Notes: generated by a model from the sequence alone, not told the origin. Counted from the stretch's first letter, positions 1 to 8,569 are shown. The stretch is 64,000 bases of DNA from an uncultured Thermoanaerobaculum sp. (GCA_937934115.1 CALHAH010000006.1:39516-103515), one strand, 5' to 3'. Program-made: numbers and translations.

Positions 1-241
1 GCGGGCGGTTCGCCTCACGCTCCCTTTAGTCCGCTTTGAAAACAGGGACCGCCTCCAGGAGCTTTTGCAGGCGCTCACCGAGTGCGAGGGCAGCTTACCA
101 GTGCGTCTGCGCTTGGTAGGGGAAAGCTTCCGGGCCGAGGTGCTCCCGGCTCGCGTGCTGGGAGTCGATGCGGAAAAGCTCCACAAGCGCCTTTTAGCGC
201 TGCTGGGACCTGGCCACGTGGAGTACCTTTACAACGGGTAA
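1..241 (+). CDS. dnaE: DNA polymerase III alpha subunit, C-terminal fragment
   Basis: An open frame runs from base 2 to the TAA at 239-241 and encodes the last 79 residues of a protein that begins before the window. The fragment has the pattern of the DnaE C-terminal tail: a segment resembling the end of the OB domain (RAVRLTLPLVRFE), then a helix, then the 'LPVRLRLVGESFRAEVLP' strand block, and an ending of the type 'LLGPGHVEYLYNG'. DnaE is the replicative polymerase catalytic subunit, but the catalytic PHP and palm domains lie outside the window. The assignment rests on a short, weakly conserved tail and is tentative. Confidence 0.6.
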   Translation, partial: RAVRLTLPLVRFENRDRLQELLQALTECEGSLPVRLRLVGESFRAEVLPARVLGVDAEKLHKRLLALLGPGHVEYLYNG

Positions 242-262
242 ATTCCGAAGATTCTGGCCCAC

Positions 263-291
263 TTGCGCTTGCTTGTAGCTTTCACTATCTT
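263..291 (+). promoter_or_regulatory. Likely sigma-70 promoter of the ornithine aminotransferase gene
   Basis: A -35 box TTGCGC (263-268) is separated by 17 bases from a -10 box TATCTT (286-291). The predicted transcript starts near 298, upstream of the AAGGAGGA ribosome site at 313-320 and the ATG at 326. This supports the ATG at 326 over more upstream in-frame starts. Confidence 0.45.
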
Positions 292-325
292 TTCCCGGCG
301 GGTTTTGGCCGCAAGGAGGAAATGC

Positions 326-1549
326 ATGGCAAAAACGGAAAACAGCAAGCTTACAGCGCAGGAGCTCATTGCCTTAGAGGAAAAATACGGAGCGCATAAT
401 TACCACCCCTTAGACGTCGTTATCACCAGGGCCTCCGGCGTCTGGGTTTGGGACGTGGATGGCAACCGCTACTTGGACTTTTTGGCAGCGTATTCGGCAG
501 TGAACCAAGGGCACTGTCACCCCAAGATCGTGGCCGCCCTCAAGGCGCAGGCCGACCGCGTAACCTTGACCTCGCGCGCCTTTCGTAACGACCAGCTGGG
601 GCCCCTCTGCCAACAGCTCTCCAAGCTTACGGGTTTTGCCAAGTTCCTTCCCATGAACAGCGGTGCGGAAGCAGTGGAGACCGCCATCAAGGCAGCCAGA
701 AAGTGGGGGTATACGGTAAAGGGGGTGCCCCGCGATAAAGCTGAAATCATTGCCTTTGAAGGAAACTTCCACGGGCGCACCACCACCATCGTGGGCTTTT
801 CCACCGAGGAGCAATACCGCGACGGGTTCGGACCCTTCACACCCGGTTTTCGGGTTGTACCTTACGGCAACTGGGAAGCCGTGGCTGCCGCCATCAACGA
901 AAACACCGTGGCGGTGTTGGTGGAGCCAATCCAAGGGGAGGGCGGCATTATTGTTCCGCCGCCAGGATTTCTCAAAGCATTACGGGAGCTTACGGCAAAG
1001 CATCGGGTGCTTTTGGTAGTGGATGAAATCCAGTCTGGCCTCGGGCGAACCGGCAAGTTCTTCGCTTTCGAACACGAGGGCATCCGCCCCGACATTGTCA
1101 TCATCGGCAAAGCCTTGGGAGGGGGCTTGGTACCCATTTCTGGCATCCTGGCGGATGACGAGGTGATGGGCGTTTTTCGTCCTGGCGATCACGGCTCCAC
1201 CTTCGGCGGCAATCCTTTGGCCTGCGCGGTGGCGCGGGTTGCCCTTTCGGTGCTGGTGGAAGAGGGGATGATTGAGAACTCGGCGCGACTTGGCGACTAC
1301 TTCTTGCAGCGGCTGCGGGCCATCTCTTCACCGCACGTGAAAGAAATTCGCGGAAAGGGCCTCTGGATCGGTGTTGAGCTGCTTCCGGAAGCGGGGGGCG
1401 CCCGTCGTTTTTGCGAGGCCTTGCAGAAAGAAGGGTTGCTGTGCAAGGAAACCCACGTGAACACCATCCGATTTGCCCCGCCTTTGGTCATCACCCAAGA
1501 AGAGCTGGATTGGGCGCTGGAGAGGGTTGCCAAGGTCCTGGCAGGGTAG
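326..1549 (+). CDS. rocD: Ornithine aminotransferase
   Basis: A 407-residue PLP-dependent class III aminotransferase that transfers the delta-amino group of ornithine to 2-oxoglutarate, giving glutamate semialdehyde. The N-terminal '[18 protein letters not shown]' (residues 21-38) is the ornithine aminotransferase signature and separates it from acetylornithine aminotransferases. '[13 protein letters not shown]' (231-243) holds the PLP-ring aspartate, and Lys262 in 'IIGKALGGG' is the expected Schiff-base lysine. The start was chosen at ATG 326 because AAGGAGGA lies 5 nt upstream. It is a single-gene unit with its own promoter-like sequence and a strong terminator 28 nt downstream. It is not obviously linked to its neighbours in function. 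Confidence 0.92.
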   Translation: MAKTENSKLTAQELIALEEKYGAHNYHPLDVVITRASGVWVWDVDGNRYLDFLAAYSAVNQGHCHPKIVAALKAQADRVTLTSRAFRNDQLGPLCQQLSKLTGFAKFLPMNSGAEAVETAIKAARKWGYTVKGVPRDKAEIIAFEGNFHGRTTTIVGFSTEEQYRDGFGPFTPGFRVVPYGNWEAVAAAINENTVAVLVEPIQGEGGIIVPPPGFLKALRELTAKHRVLLVVDEIQSGLGRTGKFFAFEHEGIRPDIVIIGKALGGGLVPISGILADDEVMGVFRPGDHGSTFGGNPLACAVARVALSVLVEEGMIENSARLGDYFLQRLRAISSPHVKEIRGKGLWIGVELLPEAGGARRFCEALQKEGLLCKETHVNTIRFAPPLVITQEELDWALERVAKVLAG

Positions 1550-1576
1550 GTGCACCTTGTTCCCAGCCACAAACAA

Positions 1577-1604
1577 GGGGCGACCCAGCGGTCGCCCCCT
1601 TTTT
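1577..1604 (+). terminator. Rho-independent terminator after rocD
   Basis: A perfect 9-bp GC-rich stem (GGGGCGACC 1577-1585, loop CAGC, GGTCGCCCC 1590-1598) is followed by CTTTTT. It ends the rocD transcript. Read on the minus strand the stem is followed by TTGTTTGTGG, so it may also stop the convergent lptFG transcript that ends at 1621. Confidence 0.88.
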
Positions 1605-1619
1605 GTCGGCGTGCCGACA
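1604..1619. repeat. 16-bp palindrome copy 1 (one centre mismatch)
   Basis: TGTCGGCGTGCCGACA is a near-perfect inverted repeat with 7-bp arms TGTCGGC/GCCGACA. It lies between the rocD terminator and the lptFG stop codon. The same sequence with one base changed, and perfectly palindromic, occurs at 4598-4613 inside parB. The 16-bp length with TGT...ACA ends recalls ParB-binding parS sites, although the core is not the canonical CACGTG. Confidence 0.5.
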
Positions 1620-1620
1620 T

Positions 1621-4044
1621 TCAGGTGCGGAGGGCAGTCTGCCGGTTCAGGGCCAAGAGAGCGAACGTGATGGTAGGGGTCCACGCTGCTAAAACCGGCG
1701 GTAAAAGGGAAACCTCGCCCAGCTTGCTGGCCAGAGCCGTAAGGGAGAAGTACGCCATGGCCAAAATTAAGGCCGTGGCAATGCCCATGACCGTACCCTT
1801 GCGACCCAAACGAAAAGCGTAGGGGAGTGCCAGCCAGGGAAGCAACACCAGGCTCAAAGGATAGGCAAGCTTTTGGTGCAGCTGCACCAACAAGCGGTCA
1901 ACCTTGTAGCCGGCAGTCTTCAGACGGCGAATGTAGCTTTCCAACTCGCGGAAGCTCATTTCTGAGGGTTTGCGGAATTCGCGGCTGAAGTACTCCGGGC
2001 CCACCGCTATGGGGAGAGCCGCCGTTCCGCTGCGAGGGGAGTAATCCTCACCTCCGTCCGGGAGGAAGACCCGGCTCCAAACGTTTTCGCCCCACCAGGT
2101 TCCATCGTGGTAGGTGGCCTTTTGCGCAAACCAACGGGCCCGGAGTGCCAGCGTATCATCAAAAACGTAAATGGAAGGCCGTACCAGCGTTTTTTTCTCG
2201 GCATCGAATAGCAAGAAGTTGACCACGGTGCGACCGTCCGGCAAAAAAAGGAAGGAATGATCGGTAAAGCGGTAGCTGCGGGGCCCGTGGCGGCCTTTAA
2301 TGACGTCCTCGAGCCTTTGGCTGGTGCGGTTGGCCTTTTGCACCACGGTTTCGTCCAGGATAAAGAGGGTGACGCCCAGTACCAACCCCACCCCCAAAAG
2401 CGGCATGGCTACCCGGGCGAGGGAAACCCCCGCCGCCTTAAGGGCCACGGTTTCATTGTGCTTTTCCAGAACCGCAGCGGTACCAAGAAAGGCGATAAGA
2501 AACGCCAAAGGCAGCGTATCGTGGAGGATTTGCGGCAAAAGGTGCAGGTAAAAGCTCGCCACCACCACCAGCGGTACTCGATTTTTCTGGATTTCCTCCA
2601 CTTGCTCCGAGAAGTTAATGGCCACGTAAAGACCGCAAACCGCCACTAAGACCAAGAGAAAGAAGGTCATGGTTTGGCGCAACACCCAGCGGTCAATGCA
2701 ACCCAAAAACAGTGGCGGCGCGGAACGGGGGGCGCCGCAGGCTCGCCCGTGGGTGGGCGTTACGGTCCGACGCGAAAAAAACCGGCGCCAAAGGCCAACC
2801 AGACGTTGCCACAGGCCCAAAAGCCGAGAGGGGGCGGGGTTACGCAACCCGGGCGCTTGGTTTACCACTGGAAGAAAGGTAAAGGCCAAAGCGACCACCA
2901 GGATGTTGGGCAGCCAAACCCCGGCTGTAACCGGCAGCTTGCCGCTGCGGGCCAAAAGCTCACCGTTGTTAAAAAGCACGTAGTACCCCACCACCACCAG
3001 CACCGACACCGTAAGCCCGTAGCCCTTGCCACCGCGCCGGTTACGCAACCCCAACGGAAAGCCCAACAGCGAAAAGGCCACGGTAGCGGCAGGAAGCGCT
3101 ACTCTCTTCTGCAGTTCTACCCAAGACTCGCGCCGCTCGCTTTCGGCTTCCGCAGGGTCATGGGCACGGGCCCAAAGCTCTAGGGTGGAGGACTCTCGCG
3201 GGCCGTAGCGAATGGTCACCGATGCGGAAGGGGGCGCTTGCAGCAAGATCCGCATCTCGCTATTACGGCTCCTCTGGTAGCGCTCTGGCCGGTCCGGACG
3301 TAAGCTGTGAACCGTGGCCTCCCGCAAGGAAAGCCAAAGTTCGCCGGTGCTGCTGTCTTCCACAAGGTAACCGTGCTCCGCCGTGATGAGGCTCTCTTGG
3401 GACGCGTCGGTTACATCAAAAACTAGCACACCGTCCCACACGCCGGAAGCCGGATGCATCCTGTCAACGTAAACCAGCTGCCCCGTAAACGCCGAGTTAA
3501 AAACCCTGGGCTCCAAAGCTGCCCGTGCGGCAGCAAAGTACATCCGCCGGGTGGTTTCTTGGAAACGCCGGTTGGCCTCCGGCAGGACCCACAGCGCCAG
3601 CACCACGTCGACAGCAAAAACCAAAACACCAAAGCCAAAAAGCGGACGCATGAGCCACGAAGCCCGTACACCGCAGGCTTGCAAGGCGATGACCTCGGAG
3701 TCGGCCGACCACCGCGATACCGTGAGCACCGACGCAAACAAAAGCGCCATGGGCAAGGTGAGCACCACCACGTGGGGCAAGGAATACGCCAAAAGGAGCA
3801 CCACATCGCCCGTGGATGCGTCCCGCGAAACCAGAAGCTCGGCAAAGGTAAACAAAAACCTCACCACCAAAAGAAACGTCGCTACCGTTGCCGCCAAGAA
3901 AAAAGGCCCCAAAGCCTCCCGCACCACAGCCCGGCCTACGATCCAAGGAGCTCGTCCCATACGGTTACGAAGTGTACCCCACGTCCAAGCCTTAAGCGGC
4001 AGGAACGATTCCACAGCGTTTTCCACAGGGTTGCGGTTTTCCAC
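1621..4044 (-). CDS. LptF-LptG fusion permease of the LPS export ABC transporter
   Basis: An 807-residue protein carrying two consecutive YjgP/YjgQ permease units: LptF-like at about 35-395 and LptG-like at about 448-805, joined by a basic linker (396-447). Each half has the expected layout of two N-terminal membrane helices, helices around the conserved 'E-x(2)-ALxAxGVS' segment (117-126 and 531-541), a periplasmic jellyroll and C-terminal helices. LptF and LptG are normally separate proteins of about 360 residues that form a heterodimer energised by LptB to extract LPS from the inner membrane. Here they are one chain. The start could be GTG 4044 or ATG 3960 (residue 29), and neither has a strong Shine-Dalgarno sequence. 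It lies 203 nt downstream of parB with its own AT-rich promoter. Confidence 0.85.
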   Translation of the reverse strand: MENRNPVENAVESFLPLKAWTWGTLRNRMGRAPWIVGRAVVREALGPFFLAATVATFLLVVRFLFTFAELLVSRDASTGDVVLLLAYSLPHVVVLTLPMALLFASVLTVSRWSADSEVIALQACGVRASWLMRPLFGFGVLVFAVDVVLALWVLPEANRRFQETTRRMYFAAARAALEPRVFNSAFTGQLVYVDRMHPASGVWDGVLVFDVTDASQESLITAEHGYLVEDSSTGELWLSLREATVHSLRPDRPERYQRSRNSEMRILLQAPPSASVTIRYGPRESSTLELWARAHDPAEAESERRESWVELQKRVALPAATVAFSLLGFPLGLRNRRGGKGYGLTVSVLVVVGYYVLFNNGELLARSGKLPVTAGVWLPNILVVALAFTFLPVVNQAPGLRNPAPSRLLGLWQRLVGLWRRFFSRRTVTPTHGRACGAPRSAPPLFLGCIDRWVLRQTMTFFLLVLVAVCGLYVAINFSEQVEEIQKNRVPLVVVASFYLHLLPQILHDTLPLAFLIAFLGTAAVLEKHNETVALKAAGVSLARVAMPLLGVGLVLGVTLFILDETVVQKANRTSQRLEDVIKGRHGPRSYRFTDHSFLFLPDGRTVVNFLLFDAEKKTLVRPSIYVFDDTLALRARWFAQKATYHDGTWWGENVWSRVFLPDGGEDYSPRSGTAALPIAVGPEYFSREFRKPSEMSFRELESYIRRLKTAGYKVDRLLVQLHQKLAYPLSLVLLPWLALPYAFRLGRKGTVMGIATALILAMAYFSLTALASKLGEVSLLPPVLAAWTPTITFALLALNRQTALRT

Positions 4045-4078
4045 AAAGCCAATGCCTTGGTCAAAGGTCCGATAAGAT

Positions 4079-4106
4079 ATATTATGTTAAATTTCCTATG
4101 CGTCAG
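4079..4106 (-). promoter_or_regulatory. Putative promoter of the lptFG fusion gene
   Basis: On the minus strand, CTGACG (4101-4106) and TAATAT (4079-4084) are separated by 16 bases within an AT-rich island in GC-rich DNA. The predicted start is near 4072, 28 nt before the GTG at 4044. The rest of the 203-bp gap (4045-4247) shows no gene and no convincing terminator for parB. Confidence 0.4.
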
Positions 4107-4247
4107 CGGCATGGCTCCTCAAAATGAACACCCGGGTGCCACATCGTCCCCCGGGAAAGCCCACCCCCCGAGCCGGCGGTTCTTCCCTTGCCCTGCCCTA
4201 AACCTGGAGGGTTTGTGTTGGCGGCGCGAGCCTGGGTAAGCAAAGCT

Positions 4248-5141
4248 TTACTGGCTGGCCAAGCGCCCGTCGAACTCACCGCTACGGAGCTTGGCTATGA
4301 GCTCCTCCAAAGCTTGCAGGATTTCTTCTTTGCTCACGCCAGGACGGGCCACGGTAAGCGAGACGCGTACCGGTGCCGTGGGACTGGGGCGGTAGCGCAG
4401 CTGGATGGGGCGAAACCCGGGGTTTAGCGGCGGTGGTTCCGTGTTTTGTTGGTTTTCTTGGGGTTGCGGGTCCTTTGCTTGCAAGGCACGAAGAGCTTCC
4501 CGGTCCGCCCCTTCCTCCAGCACGGCTTGCACCAATCGCTCCATTTCGTCAATGCTTTTTGCCCTGGCGATGATGAGGAGCTTGCTTTTGGCAGTGATGT
4601 CGGCATGCCGACAAAGGTCACGGATGGCGGGTGGGATGGCCAAAAGGGAAAGCGTTTCCGTGATGGACGTGCGCGATTTGCCCACCGCGTGCGCCACCTG
4701 CTCGTGGGTATAGCCGTACTTGTCCACCAGCGTTCGGTAACCCTCCGCCTCCTCAAAAGGGTTTAAGTCCCGCCTTTGGAGGTTTTCCACCAGAGCCACT
4801 TCCAAAGCTTCCTGGTCGCTCAGGGACATTTCCACGCACGGAACCTCGGTAAGACCCGCCGCCACTGCCGCGTGGAAACGGCGTTCCCCTGCCACCAGCT
4901 GGTAGCGTCCCGGGGCTACCTTGCGAACCAGCAAGGGCTCCAGCACCCCGCGCTGGCGGATGGATTCGGTAAGCTCGCTCAAATCGCCAAGGTTCGTACG
5001 AGGCTGCTCGCGGTTGGTTTCGATTTGGGAGATGGGGAGCATGATCCCTACCCCCACCACCGACTTGGAAGCCAGCTCTTCCACGAAGTGCCTGTCGTGG
5101 CGCATCTTGCGAAAATCGGGGAGACCGCGACGGCTAGACAC
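4248..5141 (-). CDS. parB: ParB/Spo0J chromosome-partitioning protein
   Basis: A 297-residue ParB. The N-terminal CTPase/nuclease-like domain has 'REQPR' (44-48) and the box II motif 'GERRFHAA' (85-92). It is followed by 'ENLQRRDLNPFEEA', the helix-turn-helix ('VAHAVGKSRTSITETLSLL') and a short C-terminal dimerisation domain. ParB loads on parS, spreads as a CTP-dependent clamp and stimulates ParA. The second half of the DNA-binding domain departs from the usual 'LSAGHARAL' wording (here 'ITAKSKLLIIARA'), so specificity may differ from canonical parS. The gene overlaps parA by 8 nt. It contains the perfect copy of the repeated palindrome at 4598-4613. Confidence 0.93.
   Translation of the reverse strand: MSSRRGLPDFRKMRHDRHFVEELASKSVVGVGIMLPISQIETNREQPRTNLGDLSELTESIRQRGVLEPLLVRKVAPGRYQLVAGERRFHAAVAAGLTEVPCVEMSLSDQEALEVALVENLQRRDLNPFEEAEGYRTLVDKYGYTHEQVAHAVGKSRTSITETLSLLAIPPAIRDLCRHADITAKSKLLIIARAKSIDEMERLVQAVLEEGADREALRALQAKDPQPQENQQNTEPPPLNPGFRPIQLRYRPSPTAPVRVSLTVARPGVSKEEILQALEELIAKLRSGEFDGRLASQ
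4598..4613. repeat. 16-bp palindrome copy 2 (perfect), inside parB
   Basis: TGTCGGCATGCCGACA is a perfect 16-bp inverted repeat within parB, covering codons for Cys-Arg-His-Ala-Asp. It differs by one base from the copy at 1604-1619, and no third copy was found by eye. It is a candidate ParB-binding (parS-like) or other protein-binding site. parS sites in or near parAB are common, but the core here is GCATGC rather than CACGTG. Confidence 0.5.
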
Positions 5142-5886
5142 GGGCCATCACCTCCTCACAAAGCGCGTAGTACTCGGTGGCGCCGGTGGATTCGGGAGCG
5201 TGTTCGAAGATAGAAGCTCGGTAGGCTGGGCTTTCCTCCAAGCGAACCGAGCGGGAAATTACGGTCCTAAAGAGCTTGTCACCAAAAACCTTGGCGATTT
5301 GCTCGTGAATATCTCGGGCCAGAACCGTGCGCTTGTCGTAGAGCGTGATCACCGCGCCTAAGATTTGCAGGTCGGGGTTAGCACGCGCTTTGATTTTATC
5401 CACGGTTTCCAACAAATCGTCGGTGCCTTCCAACGCAAAGTACGAGGATTGGATGGGAATCAAGAGGTGCGTAGCCGCTACCATGGCGTTGACGGTCAAA
5501 AGGCCAAGGGTGGGCGGTGTATCCACGAGCACCGCTGCAAAACGCTCCGCCACCGGGCCCAGCCGGTCCTTCAAGCGGAAGTGGGCGTCCAGCTCCCCTA
5601 CCAGCGCCGCTTCCAGCTTAGCCAAGCTAATCTTGGCGGGCGCCAATTGCAGCTTTTCCAAATGGGTGGGGACAAGAACTTCCTCCAGCGTTACACCGCC
5701 AACCATCACGTCGTACATGCTGGCGGAAAGTTCGTGGTTGTCCACAAAGGACAGGGTGGCGTTGGCTTGGGGGTCTAAATCCACCAGCAAGGTGCTAAGC
5801 CCCTTCAACGCGAAAGCCGCCGCCAGGTTAATGGCGGTTGTGGTCTTTCCTACTCCCCCCTTTTGGTTGGCAATGGTGATGATCAT
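5134..5886 (-). CDS. parA: ParA/Soj chromosome-partitioning ATPase
   Basis: A 250-residue deviant-Walker ParA ATPase. 'KGGVGKTT' (residues 9-16) contains both the signature lysine (K9) and the Walker A lysine (K14). 'LLVDLDPQANAT' is the A-prime motif and 'AVLVDTPPTLG' the Walker B region. It forms an ATP-dependent nucleoid gradient that moves ParB-bound origins. The small size without an N-terminal HTH fits a chromosomal Soj rather than a plasmid ParA. Its stop overlaps the parB start by 8 nt. The 121 bp upstream (5887-6007) hold no recognisable gene. The rsmG/mnmG neighbours common near origins are absent. Confidence 0.94.
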   Translation of the reverse strand: MIITIANQKGGVGKTTTAINLAAAFALKGLSTLLVDLDPQANATLSFVDNHELSASMYDVMVGGVTLEEVLVPTHLEKLQLAPAKISLAKLEAALVGELDAHFRLKDRLGPVAERFAAVLVDTPPTLGLLTVNAMVAATHLLIPIQSSYFALEGTDDLLETVDKIKARANPDLQILGAVITLYDKRTVLARDIHEQIAKVFGDKLFRTVISRSVRLEESPAYRASIFEHAPESTGATEYYALCEEVMARV

Positions 5887-6007
5887 GGCGCGAGTTCATC
5901 CCCTTCCTTCACAGAGGCTTTCCGGTCAAGCCTGAGTTCGCACTGCCCACGAACCCAGCGTGGGGATAGGTTACCACGTTGCAGGTCACGGGGGATACTC
6001 TGGCGAG

Positions 6008-6499
6008 CTACATCTTGTACTTGCCGATGTCCTCTGGGGTTAAGGAGTCCAACCACTCCTTGAGCTTTTCTTCTTGGCTGCCCTCACCCCGAACTTCCAA
6101 GGCATGAGCCTGTTGGAACACGCTTTCAGCTACCTTGATGGGAGCCCGGGCCCGCAAGGCCAAGGCGATGGCGTCCGAGGGGCGTGCGTCCACCTCCACC
6201 CGGCGGCCTTCGGCGGTACGCAGCGACACCGTGGCGTGGAAGGTGTTCTCCACCAGTGAGTGCACCAAAACCCCCTCCACCACCGCACCCAAGGCTTCAA
6301 TGACGGAGCGCAGAAGGTCATGGGTCATGGGGCGAGGCGTTTGCACCCCTTCCAACTCCATGGCAATGGCGTTAGCCTCAAAAACCCCAATCCAGATGGG
6401 CAAGAGGACGTTTTCATCTGCCTTCTTGAGGATGACAATAGGGGTATTGGAGACAGGATCCAAGATCAGACCCTTGATTTCCACCAGGTGTTGCTCCAT
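6008..6499 (-). CDS. Bifunctional nuclease family protein (DUF151/BFN)
   Basis: A 163-residue protein with an almost full-length BFN (DUF151) domain. It begins 'VEIKGLILDPVSNTPIVIL', continues with 'LPIWIGVFEANAIAMELEG', and has the conserved 'DARPSDAIALALRARAPI' near residue 105. A short UvrB/UvrC-like helical tail follows ('SQEEKLKEWLDSLTPEDI'). Family members are reported to have RNase/DNase activity in plants and solved bacterial structures, but bacterial roles are poorly defined. The ATG is preceded by GGGAGG. It sits 76 nt after miaB on the same strand, an order seen in other bacteria where DUF151 genes follow miaB. Confidence 0.85.
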   Translation of the reverse strand: MEQHLVEIKGLILDPVSNTPIVILKKADENVLLPIWIGVFEANAIAMELEGVQTPRPMTHDLLRSVIEALGAVVEGVLVHSLVENTFHATVSLRTAEGRRVEVDARPSDAIALALRARAPIKVAESVFQQAHALEVRGEGSQEEKLKEWLDSLTPEDIGKYKM

Positions 6500-6575
6500 G
6501 TCGCCTCCCTCCCCTCACCTTCCAAGATCAACCCCCAACCATCTCCTGTCAAGGGCAGATCAGGGTGCTGGCAAA

Positions 6576-7934
6576 TCAAGCTGCAAATGGGCTCAAAGAC
6601 TGAACGCCCCCTTTTTCATCGCTTCTCATTTGCTCCCCCAAAAGGGCATGGGGGGTAGCGCCGGTGATGCGGATGGGAACCAGCTGACCCGGGGCAATGC
6701 CTTCCCAGCCCGGAAAGTTAACGACCCGATGGTCCTCACCCCTCCCCTGCCAAAGACCCTCGCCACGCTTCGCCGGGCCGTCCACCAAAACGTGGAAAAC
6801 CTTGCCAATAAGAGCTTGGTTCAAGCTGAGGGCTATCGCCGCTTGCGTCGCAAAGAGGCGCTCCAGCCTCGAGCCGGCCACCTCTCGCGGGACCCTCTCG
6901 GGGTACTTGGCCGCTGGCGTTTTCGGGCGCGGCGAAAAGATAAAACCGTAAAGCTGGCTAAATCTAATTTTTTCAACAAGATCCATGGTTTGCTCGAAAT
7001 CTTCCTCGGTCTCACCGGGGAACCCAACGATCACGTCGGTGGAAAGGGCCACCTGGGGCCGGACCTCGCGGATCTTGGCCACCAGCTCCAAGTACTCTTC
7101 GCGGGTGTAGCGCCGGCGCATGGCTTTCAAAATGCGGTTGGAACCAGCTTGAAAAGGAAGGTGCAAGTAGGTCCCCAGCCGCGGCAAAGACCCCAAGGCG
7201 CGGATCAGCTTCTGGTCAAAGAACTTGGGATGGGAGGTAATGAACTGCACCCGCCACAGGCCTTCCACTGCACAAACCGCTGCCAGAAGGTCCGCGAAGT
7301 GGGCGCCGGTTTGCGGGCAGCGGTAGGCGTTGATGGTTTGCCCCAAAAGCGTGACTTCCAGCGTACCCCGGGCCACCAAGGCTTTCACCTCGTCCACCAC
7401 TGCGCTTAACGGCCGACTGACCTCTCGGCCACGGGTGTACGGAACAATGCAAAACGTGCAGTGTTGGTTGCAGCCGTGGATCACCGTGACGTACTGCCTG
7501 GCGGAGTGCGAGCGGGCAATGAGGTGGGTATCCAAATCACGGGTTTCCTCAAACCCCGTGAGGGAAAGCCTCCTACCGCTGTTTACGGCTTTCAAGGCCA
7601 AGGGCAGCTGAGCAATACGACCAGGCCCCAAAACGAAGTCCAACACCTGGCTGCGGGCCAAGGCTCCAGCCCCTTCCTGCTCGGCGACGCAACCGCAAAG
7701 CCCTATCACCTCTGGCTTGCCTACGGTTTTTTTGAGGAAACGTAGCTCCCCTAAGCGGGAAAGCACCTTTTGCACTGCCTTTTCCCGCACCGCACAGGTG
7801 TTCAAAAGCACCACATCCGCCTCTTGGGGCTCGGCCACCGGGGCAAGCCCAGAGGCTTGGAGCATCCCCGCCAGGTACTCGGAATCCAGCACGTTCATCT
7901 GGCAGCCCCACGTTTCAATCCAGTACGTCTTCAT
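6576..7934 (-). CDS. miaB: tRNA-2-methylthio-N6-dimethylallyladenosine synthase
   Basis: A 452-residue radical-SAM methylthiotransferase that adds the 2-methylthio group to i6A37 of tRNA. The N-terminal UPF0004 domain has its three cluster cysteines in 'WGCQMN', 'NTCAVREKA' and 'CGCVAEQEG'. The radical-SAM motif is 'CNQHCTFCIVPYTRGRE', and a C-terminal TRAM domain follows. The ATG at 7934 was chosen over upstream in-frame starts because GGGAGG precedes it and the protein begins directly with the conserved 'YWIETWGCQMN'. The closely related MtaB and RimO have different signature wording. Confidence 0.93.
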   Translation of the reverse strand: MKTYWIETWGCQMNVLDSEYLAGMLQASGLAPVAEPQEADVVLLNTCAVREKAVQKVLSRLGELRFLKKTVGKPEVIGLCGCVAEQEGAGALARSQVLDFVLGPGRIAQLPLALKAVNSGRRLSLTGFEETRDLDTHLIARSHSARQYVTVIHGCNQHCTFCIVPYTRGREVSRPLSAVVDEVKALVARGTLEVTLLGQTINAYRCPQTGAHFADLLAAVCAVEGLWRVQFITSHPKFFDQKLIRALGSLPRLGTYLHLPFQAGSNRILKAMRRRYTREEYLELVAKIREVRPQVALSTDVIVGFPGETEEDFEQTMDLVEKIRFSQLYGFIFSPRPKTPAAKYPERVPREVAGSRLERLFATQAAIALSLNQALIGKVFHVLVDGPAKRGEGLWQGRGEDHRVVNFPGWEGIAPGQLVPIRITGATPHALLGEQMRSDEKGGVQSLSPFAA

Positions 7935-8023
7935 GCTCCTCCCGTTGCCCAACGCCACCGATTTGGTGCGCTCCGGCTCCCCATTTTGCAACCAAGTCTT
8001 GCTTTGTGCAAACCCCCGGGCCG

Positions 8024-8569
8024 CTACGGGGCGTTGGGACCTTGTGCCCTTTCCACCCACGAGGGGAAGATGGGCTCGGGCAAAGGAAGGTTGAAAAACC
8101 ACTCACGTTTGCCTCCAGCCGCCAACGCCTGCTGCACCACCTGTTCAGGGGCTCCGCGCATGATTTCTAACTCGGTTTCGGCTCGGCGGATGCTGCGCTG
8201 AAGCACAGCCGATGCCGGGCTTTGCGGAGAGTACGCTTGTGCCCGTGCCCGCTGCAGGAAAAGCTCCAAACCCAAAACCCGAGCCCCGGCCTCTTGCTAC
8301 CGCGCTTGCCACAGGTTTACGTTGGACAGCAATGCTTCCTTGGCTGGCTGTGCTGCCTGCAGCGTCACCCCCTGGCCCAGCCGCTTAATTGCATCGTTGT
8401 CCAGTTTACGGGTACCCGGCGGCAGCCTGAGCGTAACCCCCCGTACCAGCTCAGCGAGGCCAGTGGGGGTGGCGGCTTGCTGGGTCTTTTGGGTCCCACC
8501 CGGAGCTGCCACCAACGCCACCAGGACACTCAAGAACACCACGCGCCTAAGGTTTGTTTGTACCCTCAC
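8024..8569 (-). pseudogene. Exported hypothetical protein gene with an in-frame amber codon
   Basis: Starting at GTG 8569, the frame encodes a signal peptide ('LRRVVFLSVLVALVAAPGG') and about 90 residues, then meets TAG at 8297-8299. It continues in the same frame without another stop for 91 more codons to 8024. Both halves look like one helical exported protein of about 181 residues: the text before the TAG ('LSNVNLWQAR') and after it ('QEAGARVLGLELFLQRAR') reads as one continuous helix. The likely explanations are a nonsense mutation, a sequence error, or genuine readthrough. The GTG overlaps the end of the cupin gene by 23 nt and has GGAGG 12 nt upstream. No family was recognised. Confidence 0.55.

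Noticed and set aside
3695..3710. TCGGCCGA palindrome in the lptFG gene as a third copy of the parB palindrome
   Set aside because: The core is shorter and lacks the TGT/ACA ends, so it is not the same element.
3454..4239. A 261-codon plus-strand open frame opposite lptFG and its upstream region
   Set aside because: It is antisense to a conserved membrane protein, has unusual Lys/Arg/His-rich composition, lacks a ribosome site, and is explained by codon-position GC bias.
5969..5982. GGTTACCACGTTGC between parA and the DUF151 gene as a canonical parS
   Set aside because: The half-sites do not match as an inverted repeat and it lacks the CACGTG centre; only a short accidental resemblance.
6135..7409. 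A 424-codon plus-strand open frame opposite the DUF151 gene and miaB
   Set aside because: It spans two well-conserved minus-strand genes and the gap between them, and its translation has no recognisable domain.
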